A DNA stretch of 10,933 bases, taken from positions 1 through 10,933 of the forward strand of contig JAVBPP010000117.1 in NCBI GenBank assembly GCA_031549535.1, written 5' to 3'. Under the pieces are notes generated by a model. The model saw only the letters and a program-made list of their open reading frames with translations, was not told the origin of the DNA and ran no database searches. This document shows positions 1-6,268 of this stretch, one piece after another (the first letter of the stretch is position 1; every line of letters starts with the position of its first letter). This DNA is from JAVBPP01 sp031549535. Lineage in GTDB: Bacteria > Bacillota > Clostridia > Oscillospirales > Acutalibacteraceae. A program made the position numbers and the translations under genes.

Positions 1-12
1 ACGACGAAAATA

Positions 13-43
13 CCACCAAGATTTGGCAAGGTTTCGTTGGTGG
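13..43 (-). terminator. Possible weak terminator after the PHP gene
   Basis: Positions 13-19 (ccaccaa) and 37-43 (ttggtgg) form a perfect 7-bp stem with a 17-base loop. Read on the minus strand, the stem is followed by TATTTTCG, a short T-rich tract. It lies about 50 bases past the PHP stop codon, so it could end that transcript, but the loop is long and the T tract poor. The rest of 1-93 shows no gene. Confidence 0.3.
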
Positions 44-50
44 ACTAATA

Positions 51-75
51 ACTACTGTTAAGTGCCGGAGTAATA
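51..75 (+). repeat. Short direct repeat, left copy
   Basis: The 25 bases at 51-75 match 10674-10698 at 21 of 25 positions in the same orientation, with the 3' part (gtgc-ggagtaata) nearly identical. Both copies lie in AT-rich intergenic DNA. The meaning is unknown. The two copies flank core genes such as mnmA, so they are unlikely to be ends of one mobile element. Confidence 0.4.
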
Positions 76-93
76 TATAAATAGTACAGGGCA

Positions 94-972
94 TTACCCA
101 CGGTTTTGTTTGCGTATCAATGTCTTGCGGGCGGAAAGTGCTCTCATTTGTTCGGCAGGGGTCACACAGCTGCCAAGGGTCACGCGGTCCCCATACATGC
201 CGTGGAAGTCGCTGCCCCCTGTCATGAGCAGCTGCTTGTGGCTGGCATAATCCTGCAGAGCGCTTAGGGTCTGCTCATCGTGGGCAGGGCTCCAAACCTC
301 TATACCGTCTAAGCCCGCCTGGCAGAGCATGTCCATGCAGTCAAACGAAATCCGCTGCCCGGGGTGGGAAAGTACGGCAATTCCGCCGGCCTCATGGATG
401 GCCGCGATCACCTCCGCCGGCTCTGCAAATTTGGGCTGCACAAACACATTCCCGGGGCTGTCCGGATGAAACAGTTCCCGATAAAGTTCGCCGTGAATGC
501 TGTCCGCAAGGCCGCATTCCATCAGTGCATGCATAATATGCGCGGTATAAACGCTGGTGGAGCCGGAGGCGCATTTGAGCACCAGCTCTGTGGTAATGGG
601 GTAGCGCTGCGCCACCTTCAAAACCATGTATTGGCTCGCCCGTTTGCGGGCCGTGATGTTTTTGTGGCAAAGCCCCTCGAGCCTGTCCGGGCTTTCGGTG
701 TGGTAACACAACAAATGCACCTCGGTTTGAAACGAGGCGCTGTAAGCGGAAAGTTCAACCCCCGGGATTACCGTAACATCCCGGCGTTCCCCAATAATTT
801 TACCGCGAATGTTGCCTGCCTGGCAATCGTGGTCGGTTATGGATATTGTTTGAACCCCCTGAGCCTGTGCCAAAACAATCAAATCGTCTATGCCCATAGA
901 GCCATCCGATACTTTTGTATGGCAATGTAAATCTGCGGTCAAGACTGCCAACGCCCCCCTAAAAATGTGCAT
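94..972 (-). CDS. PHP-domain metal-dependent phosphoesterase (YciV/RNase AM-like)
   Basis: This 292-residue protein carries the full set of PHP metal ligands: H16-x-H18 in DLHCHT, D23, D47 and H48 in ITDHD, E73 in PGVELS, H86, H193, H203 in LSHPG, and D255-x-H257 in GSDFHG. Such sets bind a di- or trinuclear metal centre that hydrolyses phosphoester bonds. The length and motif order fit the stand-alone COG0613 family. Its E. coli member YciV (RNase AM) is a 5'-3' exoribonuclease, but other members act on small phosphate esters, so the substrate here is open. It is probably cytosolic, with no signal peptide. The start is uncertain. ATG at 972 has GAGG only about 5 bases upstream and would leave a very short leader from the predicted promoter. 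A TTG at 942 follows AGGGGGG at 11 bases and begins just before the DLHCHT motif. Divergent from mnmA. Confidence 0.88.
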   Translation of the reverse strand: MHIFRGALAVLTADLHCHTKVSDGSMGIDDLIVLAQAQGVQTISITDHDCQAGNIRGKIIGERRDVTVIPGVELSAYSASFQTEVHLLCYHTESPDRLEGLCHKNITARKRASQYMVLKVAQRYPITTELVLKCASGSTSVYTAHIMHALMECGLADSIHGELYRELFHPDSPGNVFVQPKFAEPAEVIAAIHEAGGIAVLSHPGQRISFDCMDMLCQAGLDGIEVWSPAHDEQTLSALQDYASHKQLLMTGGSDFHGMYGDRVTLGSCVTPAEQMRALSARKTLIRKQNRG

Positions 973-990
973 AATACCTCAATTATTACA

Positions 991-1019
991 AGTATACACC
1001 AAAGTGCGCAGTCCTGCAA
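991..1019 (-). promoter_or_regulatory. Candidate promoter of the PHP gene
   Basis: On the minus strand a TATACT -10 box (996-991, 5 of 6 matches to consensus) lies 17 bases after TTGCAG (1019-1014, 3 of 6 matches to TTGACA). Transcription would start near 984. That leaves about 12 bases before the ATG at 972, or about 42 before the alternative TTG at 942. Confidence 0.4.
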
Positions 1020-1041
1020 GTATTTTCGTTGAATTTTCTGC

Positions 1042-1069
1042 TTTACAGGCAAATGTAACATGATATAAT
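1042..1069 (+). promoter_or_regulatory. Strong sigma-A-type promoter of mnmA
   Basis: A perfect TATAAT -10 box (1064-1069) is preceded by an extended TG element (1061-1062). TTTACA (1042-1047, 5 of 6 matches) lies 16 bases upstream of the -10 box. Transcription should start near 1076, giving a leader of about 100 bases before the mnmA ATG. Confidence 0.8.
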
Positions 1070-1138
1070 AGATGACAGGAATTTGCAAGCCATTGCAGAA
1101 AAAATTACACTTTATTTTACGCTTTATTTATATTATTA

Positions 1139-1159
1139 CTGTAGTGCTTCGCAATACAG
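1139..1159 (+). other. Small hairpin just upstream of the mnmA ribosome binding site
   Basis: ctgta-g-tgc-ttc-gca-a-tacag folds into an 8-bp stem with one internal mismatch and a 3-base loop. It ends four bases before the GGGGG Shine-Dalgarno at 1163-1167. It could influence translation start, but a chance fold cannot be excluded. The preceding leader (1076-1138) is AT-rich and shows no recognised riboswitch. Confidence 0.3.
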
Positions 1160-1174
1160 AACGGGGGATGGCGA

Positions 1175-2257
1175 ATGCAGCCAAACAAGCGCGTGGTAAT
1201 CGGCCTAAGCGGCGGTGTAGACAGCGCCGTCTGTGCGCTTTTACTGCAACGGGAGGGTTATGAGGTGCAGGGGGTCTCCCTGCGCCTGAAGCCGGAGGAA
1301 GGTGCAAGGGAGGATCTGCGTGACGCACAGCGGATTGCGGAGCATCTGCAAATTCCGCTTGCAATTGTGGATTTACGGCGGGAATTCGCGGAAACGGTTA
1401 TCGCCTATTTTACACAGGCATATTGCAGCGGTATGACCCCCAACCCCTGCGTGGTCTGCAACCCCGCCATAAAATTTGCCGCCCTGCTGGACTTTGCCAA
1501 AGCGGATGCCAAAGCGGATGCGCAAACGGCTACGCATGAGGCCTATTATGTCGCGACCGGGCATTACGCCATCCTGCGCGAAGAAAACGGTCGAATGCAA
1601 TTACGCAAGGCCGAAAGCGCAAAGGATCAAAGCTATTTTCTGCACGGCCTGCGGCAGGAGCAGCTGCGGCACATCCTGTTCCCGCTGGGGGGCATGACAA
1701 AGCAGGAGGTGCGGGAGCTGGCGCAGCGCGAGGGGCTGCCTGTCGCGCAAAAAGGAGACAGCCAGGAGGTTTGCTTTGTGCCGGGGGATGATTACCTGGG
1801 CTTTTTGCGGCAGCAGGGCATCGCATTGCCGCCGCCCGGAGCATTTCTCTCGCGGGGCGGCGACGTTTTGGGCAGGCATCAGGGCATCGCGGCCTATACC
1901 ATAGGCCAGCGCAAGGGGCTGGGCGCGTTCGGCAAGCCGATGTATGTGGTGGGCATAGACCCGCTGGAAAACACGGTGACCCTGGGAGAAGAGGGCACAC
2001 AGTACAGCACCGCCTGCCTGGTGGACACAGTCAACTGGATTGCCGGGGAAGAACAAGCCATACCCGCCGCCGCACAGGTAAAGCTGCGCAATCAGGCAAA
2101 GCCGGTTCCGGCAACGCTTTGCGCACAGGCGGACGGCAGCATCCTGTTGCAATTTGAAAGCCCCGTGCGCTCCGTAACCCCCGGCCAATACGCGGTGTTC
2201 TATAAGGAAGATTTGGTGCTCGGCGGCGGGAGAATTGTGCGGGGAGACGGGACGTAA
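1175..2257 (+). CDS. mnmA: tRNA-specific 2-thiouridylase MnmA
   Basis: MnmA activates U34 of the Lys, Glu and Gln tRNAs by adenylation and replaces O2 with sulfur, giving the s2U part of mnm5s2U. The 360-residue length is normal. Visible motifs are the PP-loop SGGVDS (12-17), TPNPCVVCN (88-96) with C95 at the position of the E. coli catalytic Cys102, KDQSYFL (150-156), and DSQEVCF with C200 at the position of Cys199. The C-terminal beta-barrel part (about 210-360) holds the GQRKGLG motif. The first cysteine of a C92-x2-C95 pair replaces the Asp seen in E. coli. The start ATG is well set by GGGGG (1163-1167) 7 bases upstream. It appears to be monocistronic from the strong promoter at 1042-1069. 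No cysteine desulfurase gene lies next to it, so the sulfur donor must be encoded elsewhere. Confidence 0.97.
   Translation: MQPNKRVVIGLSGGVDSAVCALLLQREGYEVQGVSLRLKPEEGAREDLRDAQRIAEHLQIPLAIVDLRREFAETVIAYFTQAYCSGMTPNPCVVCNPAIKFAALLDFAKADAKADAQTATHEAYYVATGHYAILREENGRMQLRKAESAKDQSYFLHGLRQEQLRHILFPLGGMTKQEVRELAQREGLPVAQKGDSQEVCFVPGDDYLGFLRQQGIALPPPGAFLSRGGDVLGRHQGIAAYTIGQRKGLGAFGKPMYVVGIDPLENTVTLGEEGTQYSTACLVDTVNWIAGEEQAIPAAAQVKLRNQAKPVPATLCAQADGSILLQFESPVRSVTPGQYAVFYKEDLVLGGGRIVRGDGT
1496..1519 (+). repeat. 12-bp perfect tandem duplication within mnmA
   Basis: gccaaagcggat occurs twice in direct succession (1496-1507 and 1508-1519). It gives the residues AKAD-AKAD in a linker before the HEAYYVATGH segment. 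It keeps the frame and lies outside the catalytic motifs, so it should be neutral. Confidence 0.85.
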
Positions 2258-2284
2258 TGGGATGTATCGCTTCGCCCGGGTTTA

Positions 2285-2386
2285 ATACCAATATCCAAAT
2301 AAAGCGTAGATAAAAAATCTGCAAAAAAGCCATACAGCAAAGCTTTTCCTTGATTTTTTATAACGCTTTCTAATGGATATTAGTAT
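2285..2386. repeat. Long imperfect inverted repeat, MITE-like or bidirectional terminator
   Basis: The left arm (2285-2319) and right arm (2352-2386) pair over most of their length. ataccaatatcc faces ggatattagtat with one mismatch, aaagcgt faces acgcttt, and ataaaaaatc faces gattttttat, with one- to two-base bulges between blocks. The 32-base loop holds a further small aaaagc/gctttt stem. The whole is AT-rich, unlike the GC-rich DNA next to it. It begins 28 bases after the mnmA stop, so its T-rich right arm could also end that transcript. No transposase is present. A small non-autonomous element is an inference that depends on finding other copies. Confidence 0.6.
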
Positions 2387-2413
2387 AAGGAATACAATTG
2401 AAAATTGCATATC

Positions 2414-2537
2414 GCGGGGTGACCGTCCCCGGTCACCCCGCCGTTCCCGGTGGATGCCGTTTGCCACAGGGAACCGGCATCGGGACCTCGAGGACTCCCT
2501 GCGTCCCCGCGGGGACACCTCCCTCTGGGAGGGAGGC
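2414..2537. repeat. Modular GC-rich hairpin repeat, copy A
   Basis: Three blocks follow one another. First is a perfect 12-bp hairpin with a tccc loop (2414-2425/2430-2441). Second is a 31-base module (2453-2483) with stem gatgccg/cggcatc and a 15-base loop beginning tttgccacagg. Third is a 45-base module (2493-2537) with the palindrome gtccccgcggggac and a cctccctc/gagggagg hairpin. The second and third blocks recur near the right end of the window with 29 of 31 and 41 of 45 identical bases. The first block there is a hairpin of unrelated sequence. No open frame here looks like protein. This resembles the dispersed intergenic repeats common in Clostridia genomes. Confidence 0.8.
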
Positions 2538-2590
2538 CAGGATTGGCTGCCGAAACGGCGTCGGCGAAATTTACGGGGCATATCGTGTAG

Positions 2591-2609
2591 GGGCGCGCAT
2601 TGCGCGTCC
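2591..2609. repeat. GC-rich hairpin (gggcgcgc-att-gcgcgtcc)
   Basis: An 8-bp stem with one G-T pair closes a 3-base loop, preceded by tgtag. It has the form of the short tgtaggggc-type intergenic hairpins seen in related genomes (from memory, not searched). It sits between repeat copy A and the promoter of the leucine-rich-repeat gene. The bases between 2538 and 2590 show nothing recognisable. Confidence 0.5.
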
Positions 2610-2628
2610 GGGGCTTTCGCAATTGTCT

Positions 2629-2658
2629 GTTACAATGTAATGCAACAAAAACTATAAA
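2629..2658 (+). promoter_or_regulatory. Candidate promoter of the leucine-rich-repeat gene
   Basis: TATAAA (2653-2658, 5 of 6 matches) lies 18 bases after GTTACA (2629-2634, 4 of 6 matches). Transcription would start near 2665, about 55 bases before the ATG. A second TATAAAAT at 2699-2706 is too close to the start codon to be the main -10 box. Confidence 0.4.
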
Positions 2659-2719
2659 ATAGGGCTTGTAACTTTGTTAAAATGTGGTAAGCTTTCTTTA
2701 TAAAATAGAAAAGGTGGGT

Positions 2720-5700
2720 ATGGTCTTGAAAAAGGGTCGACTTTTGTGCCTTGTTTTAGCATTGCTTCTGTGTATCGGGATGGTTCCGCTTGCTTCTCTG
2801 CAGGCTGCGGCCGATGAGAGCGGGGATTTTGGGTATGAACTGATTAACAACGGAAACGCGGTGGAAATCACCGACTATTACGGAAGCGGCGGCGCGCTTG
2901 CCATTCCGGCAACGATTGCGGGCAAGCCGGTGACCAGTATTAACGGTTGGACCTTTTATGGACGCGATGATCTGACGAGCGTCACCTTTCCGAACAGCGT
3001 TACGAAGATCGGATCCTGTGCATTTGAGTCTTGCGAAAACCTAACCAGTGTCACCTTTGGCAGCGGCTTGAAAACAATAGATTTCTCCGACTTCGCCTAT
3101 TCTCCAAAACTTGCCACTTTTTATGTAAGCAGTGCAAATCCCAACTATACTTCCGTAAACGGCGTTGTATTTAATAAAGCAAAAACTACTTTGGTTTGCT
3201 ATCCGCAGGGAAACGCCGCAAAAAGCTATGCCATCCCTGCAGGCGTCACCGACATCGGCAGAGCTGCATTCGCTGATTGCCGCAACCTGACAAGCATCGC
3301 AATTCCGAGCAGTGTTACCGGCATTGGCAATTTTGCGTTGGGGTATTGCACCGGCCTGACAAGCATCACAATTCCGAACGGTGTCGTCAGCATCGGCGAT
3401 GAGGCGTTTTATAGTTGCAGCAACCTGACAAGCATCACGATTCCAAACAGCGTCACGCAGTTGGGGGATTATGTATTTGAGGATTGCGTCAAACTGACCA
3501 GTATCACCTTTGGCAGCGGACTAAAAACGATTGATTTGGATGCCTTCTACGGTTGCCCAAAGCTTGCATCCGTCCATGTGAACAGCGCAAATCCCAACTA
3601 TACCTCCGTGAACGGGGTTCTGTTTAATAAGGCAAAAACGGCATTGGTTCGCTATCCTTGTGGAAACACCGCAAAAACCTATGCCATCCCTGCGGGTGTC
3701 ACCGGCATTGACAGATCTGCGTTTGCTGATTGCAGCAATCTGACAAGCGTCACCATCCCGAGCAGCGTCACGAAGATGGGGTATTATGCGTTTGGGGGTT
3801 GCGCCAAACTATCCAGTGTTACCTTGGGCAGCGGCCTAAAAACGATTAATCTGGATGCCTTCTACGGTTGCCCGAAACTTGCATCCATCCATGTGAACAG
3901 CGCAAATCCCAACTATTCTTCCGTGAACGGTGTTCTGTTTAACAAAGCGAAAACTACCTTAATCCGTTATCCCCAGGGGAATGCGGCAAAATCCTATGTG
4001 ATCCCTTCGGGCGTTACGGCTATTGGAGATGATGCATTTTCTGAATGCAGCAATCTGACCAGTGTCACCATTCCAAGCGGGGTAACCAAAATTGGTAGTT
4101 ATGCGTTTACAGATAGCGATAAACTGGCCAGTGTCACTATTCCAAGCGGGGTCACCGCCATCGGAAAGGAAGCATTTTACGGCTGCAACAGTCTGGCCGC
4201 CATCGCAATTCCAGCCACTGTTACCTCCGTTGGAAAACATGCATTTTCCGGGACAAAATGGTATAGCAGCCGCCCGAACGGGCTGCTTTATGTCGGAAAA
4301 GTGGCGTATACGTATAAGGGCGATATGCCGGCAAACACGGCAATTGCAATCAAAGACGGAACAGTCCGCATTGCGGATTTTGCCTTTTTCTTTTGCGAAG
4401 GCTTGAAGAGCATCACCATCCCCAACAGCGTCACCAATATTGGAGAGCAGGCATTTTGGCATTGCCCCAGCTTAAAGAGTATCACCATCCCCAACAGTGT
4501 AAAAAGCATCGGCCCCGGGGTGTTTGATGGGTGTGCCGGAATCGCCGCCGTTACCGTGGGCAGCGCAAACGCAAATTATTGTTCGGTTGATGGCGTGCTG
4601 TATAACAAAGCAAAAACGCAGCTGATTTATTACCCCGCCGCAAAAACCAACGCAAGCTATACCGCTCCGGCGGGAGTGAAAAAAATCAACAACGATGCGT
4701 TCGGTTATGGCGAAGGGCGCAAATTCACATCGGTTTCTATTCCGAACACCGTAACGCAGCTGGCCTACGGCACGTTCGCAGGCTGCAGCAAGCTGCAAAA
4801 TATCACGCTGCCCAGCAGTTTGCCCAGCATCAGCAGGCGCTTGTTTGAGGGCTGCACGCAGCTCAAAAGCGTCACCATCCCCAAGAACGTGGCAAGCATC
4901 GAAATGAGCGCCTTTGCGCGTTGTGAGCAGTTGAGCAGCATCACGATCCCAAACAGCGTTATAACGATCGCCACCGAGGCGTTTTACCGTTGTTCCCAAT
5001 TGGAAAGCGTCACCATACCCAATGGTGTCAAAACAATTGGGGACTGGGCCTTTTACAGATGTTCCCAACTGAAGAGCGTTTCCATACCCAATAGTGTCAA
5101 AACAATTGAAGAGGGTGCGTTTGGTTATTGCAGTCTGCTCTCCAGCGTTGTGCTTCCCAATCAGTTAAAAACGCTTGAAAATGATACGTTTTATAATTGC
5201 ACAAATCTAAAAAGTGTGACCATTCCCGCCAGTGTCACAAAAATCAGCCGCTGGTCTGACGATGGTGAATATTATACTGATCCATTTAATGGATGCGACA
5301 ATTTGACGATCAAGTGCTTCCCAAATACACACGCCTATAATTATGTTACAAAATACAAACTAAAGCATACGCTTCTCACCCCTGTTGCGGTCAGCGGCAT
5401 CACGTTGAATTCCAAAACCGCAAGCGTTGGCATCGGCCAGCCCTACCAGCTTAGCGCAACCCTCGCCCCGGCGAACGCCACTTACCGCGACATCAAATGG
5501 ACATCCGCCAACCCCAACATCGCGGCTGTGGACGCCAACGGCAAGATAACGCCCAAGGCGGCCGGAACTGTGAAAATCACCGCAAGCGCAGTGGGCGGAA
5601 AAACTGCGACATGCACCGTGACCGTGAAACCCGGACCCAGCTCTGTCACACTCAATTACAAAACCGCCACCATCGGCGTAGGTGAAAAAACGCTGAATTT

Positions 5701-6121
5701 GAACTACACCCTCAGCAGCGGCTCGGCCAGCTACAAAACCGTTTTCTCCAGCTCCAACACCGCCGTCGCCACGGTGGATCAAAACGGCATTGTGACGGGT
5801 AAAAAGGCGGGCACGGCGAATATCACCGTCACCACCTTCAACGGCAGAACCGCCAAGTGCGTTGTTACCGTCAAACCCGCCCCGACCTCCGTTACGCTCA
5901 ATTACAAGACAAAAACCCTGAGCAAGGGCGGCAAGGTGGATTTGAACAGCTCCCTCAACGCCGGGGCAGCCTCCTACCTGCGCAAATTTGCCAGCAGCAA
6001 TACCAAAATCGCAACCGTGGACAGCAACGGCATTGTTACCGCCAAAGCGGTGGGAAAAGCCACCATTACGGTGACAACCTTCAACCGCAGAAGTGCCTCT
6101 TGTGCGATTACGGTGAAATAA
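2720..6121 (+). CDS. Secreted BspA-like leucine-rich-repeat (LRR_5) protein with three Big_2 domains
   Basis: This 1133-residue protein opens with a signal peptide: LKKGR, a hydrophobic core, and a likely AAA cleavage site near residue 31. Residues about 35-885 are LRR_5 repeats of the form LTSVTIPxSVTxIGxxAFxxC, interrupted four times by a SANPNYxSVNGVLFNKAKT block. Three Big_2 immunoglobulin-like domains follow (about 888-970, 971-1053, 1053-1133), each ending in TVK. Such proteins sit outside the cell and often bind surfaces, host factors or other cells. The target is unknown here. There is no LPxTG motif, no SLH domain and no C-terminal membrane segment, so it may be released or held non-covalently. 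ATG 2720 has AAGGTGGG just upstream. A TTG at 2726 (MKKGR) has better spacing from the same site. The upstream GTG at 2684 has no ribosome site. Confidence 0.93.
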   Translation: MVLKKGRLLCLVLALLLCIGMVPLASLQAAADESGDFGYELINNGNAVEITDYYGSGGALAIPATIAGKPVTSINGWTFYGRDDLTSVTFPNSVTKIGSCAFESCENLTSVTFGSGLKTIDFSDFAYSPKLATFYVSSANPNYTSVNGVVFNKAKTTLVCYPQGNAAKSYAIPAGVTDIGRAAFADCRNLTSIAIPSSVTGIGNFALGYCTGLTSITIPNGVVSIGDEAFYSCSNLTSITIPNSVTQLGDYVFEDCVKLTSITFGSGLKTIDLDAFYGCPKLASVHVNSANPNYTSVNGVLFNKAKTALVRYPCGNTAKTYAIPAGVTGIDRSAFADCSNLTSVTIPSSVTKMGYYAFGGCAKLSSVTLGSGLKTINLDAFYGCPKLASIHVNSANPNYSSVNGVLFNKAKTTLIRYPQGNAAKSYVIPSGVTAIGDDAFSECSNLTSVTIPSGVTKIGSYAFTDSDKLASVTIPSGVTAIGKEAFYGCNSLAAIAIPATVTSVGKHAFSGTKWYSSRPNGLLYVGKVAYTYKGDMPANTAIAIKDGTVRIADFAFFFCEGLKSITIPNSVTNIGEQAFWHCPSLKSITIPNSVKSIGPGVFDGCAGIAAVTVGSANANYCSVDGVLYNKAKTQLIYYPAAKTNASYTAPAGVKKINNDAFGYGEGRKFTSVSIPNTVTQLAYGTFAGCSKLQNITLPSSLPSISRRLFEGCTQLKSVTIPKNVASIEMSAFARCEQLSSITIPNSVITIATEAFYRCSQLESVTIPNGVKTIGDWAFYRCSQLKSVSIPNSVKTIEEGAFGYCSLLSSVVLPNQLKTLENDTFYNCTNLKSVTIPASVTKISRWSDDGEYYTDPFNGCDNLTIKCFPNTHAYNYVTKYKLKHTLLTPVAVSGITLNSKTASVGIGQPYQLSATLAPANATYRDIKWTSANPNIAAVDANGKITPKAAGTVKITASAVGGKTATCTVTVKPGPSSVTLNYKTATIGVGEKTLNLNYTLSSGSASYKTVFSSSNTAVATVDQNGIVTGKKAGTANITVTTFNGRTAKCVVTVKPAPTSVTLNYKTKTLSKGGKVDLNSSLNAGAASYLRKFASSNTKIATVDSNGIVTAKAVGKATITVTTFNRRSASCAITVK
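3497..4126 (+). repeat. Tandem 105-codon duplication inside the leucine-rich-repeat gene
   Basis: 3497-3811 and 3812-4126 encode two adjacent 105-residue blocks, 79 of 105 residues identical by hand count. The match is highest over the first half, from GSGLKTI through VLFNKAKT, where the DNA is also nearly identical. Each block holds several LRR_5 units plus one SANPNYxSVNG insert. This indicates a fairly recent in-frame expansion. Two more distant copies of the insert lie near 3131 and 4562. Confidence 0.85.
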
Positions 6122-6134
6122 GAATACGAGAAAG

Positions 6135-6171
6135 AACGCCGTCTACCCTTATCGGGTGGGCGGCGTTTTTT
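6135..6171 (+). terminator. Intrinsic terminator of the leucine-rich-repeat gene
   Basis: aacgccgtctaccc (6135-6148) pairs with gggtgggcggcgtt (6154-6167) through 14 positions, including two G-T pairs, around a 5-base loop. It runs into six T residues (6166-6171). It starts 14 bases after the TAA stop. On the opposite strand the T tract is weak, so it is at best a poor terminator for the ABC genes arriving from the right. The bases 6172-6268 show no other feature. Confidence 0.9.
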
Positions 6172-6268
6172 CCCCGGTCTCCTGTAGGGAACCGTCTGAC
6201 CAGTCTGCGCCCGGCAGCGTCGTCCGCCGCGCACAACGCGAAAAAGACCGCAAATCTATTCGAGTTTT

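Noticed and set aside
1530..2188. Minus-strand frames of 156 and 195 codons opposite mnmA
   Set aside because: They are opposite a certain gene, rich in Pro, Ala and Cys, and show no family motif.
2373..2657. Open frames of 80-99 codons on both strands over the non-coding stretch before the leucine-rich-repeat gene
   Set aside because: They translate the GC-rich hairpin repeat, are Arg- and Pro-rich, and have no ribosome sites. The DNA is explained by repeat structure.
2684..2719. GTG start at 2684 for the leucine-rich-repeat protein
   Set aside because: No Shine-Dalgarno precedes it, and it would put a charged segment before a complete signal peptide that already starts at 2720 or 2726.
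3959..5068. Antisense frames of up to 198 codons within the leucine-rich-repeat gene
   Set aside because: They mirror the repetitive coding strand, with periodic low-complexity translations and no independent start signals.
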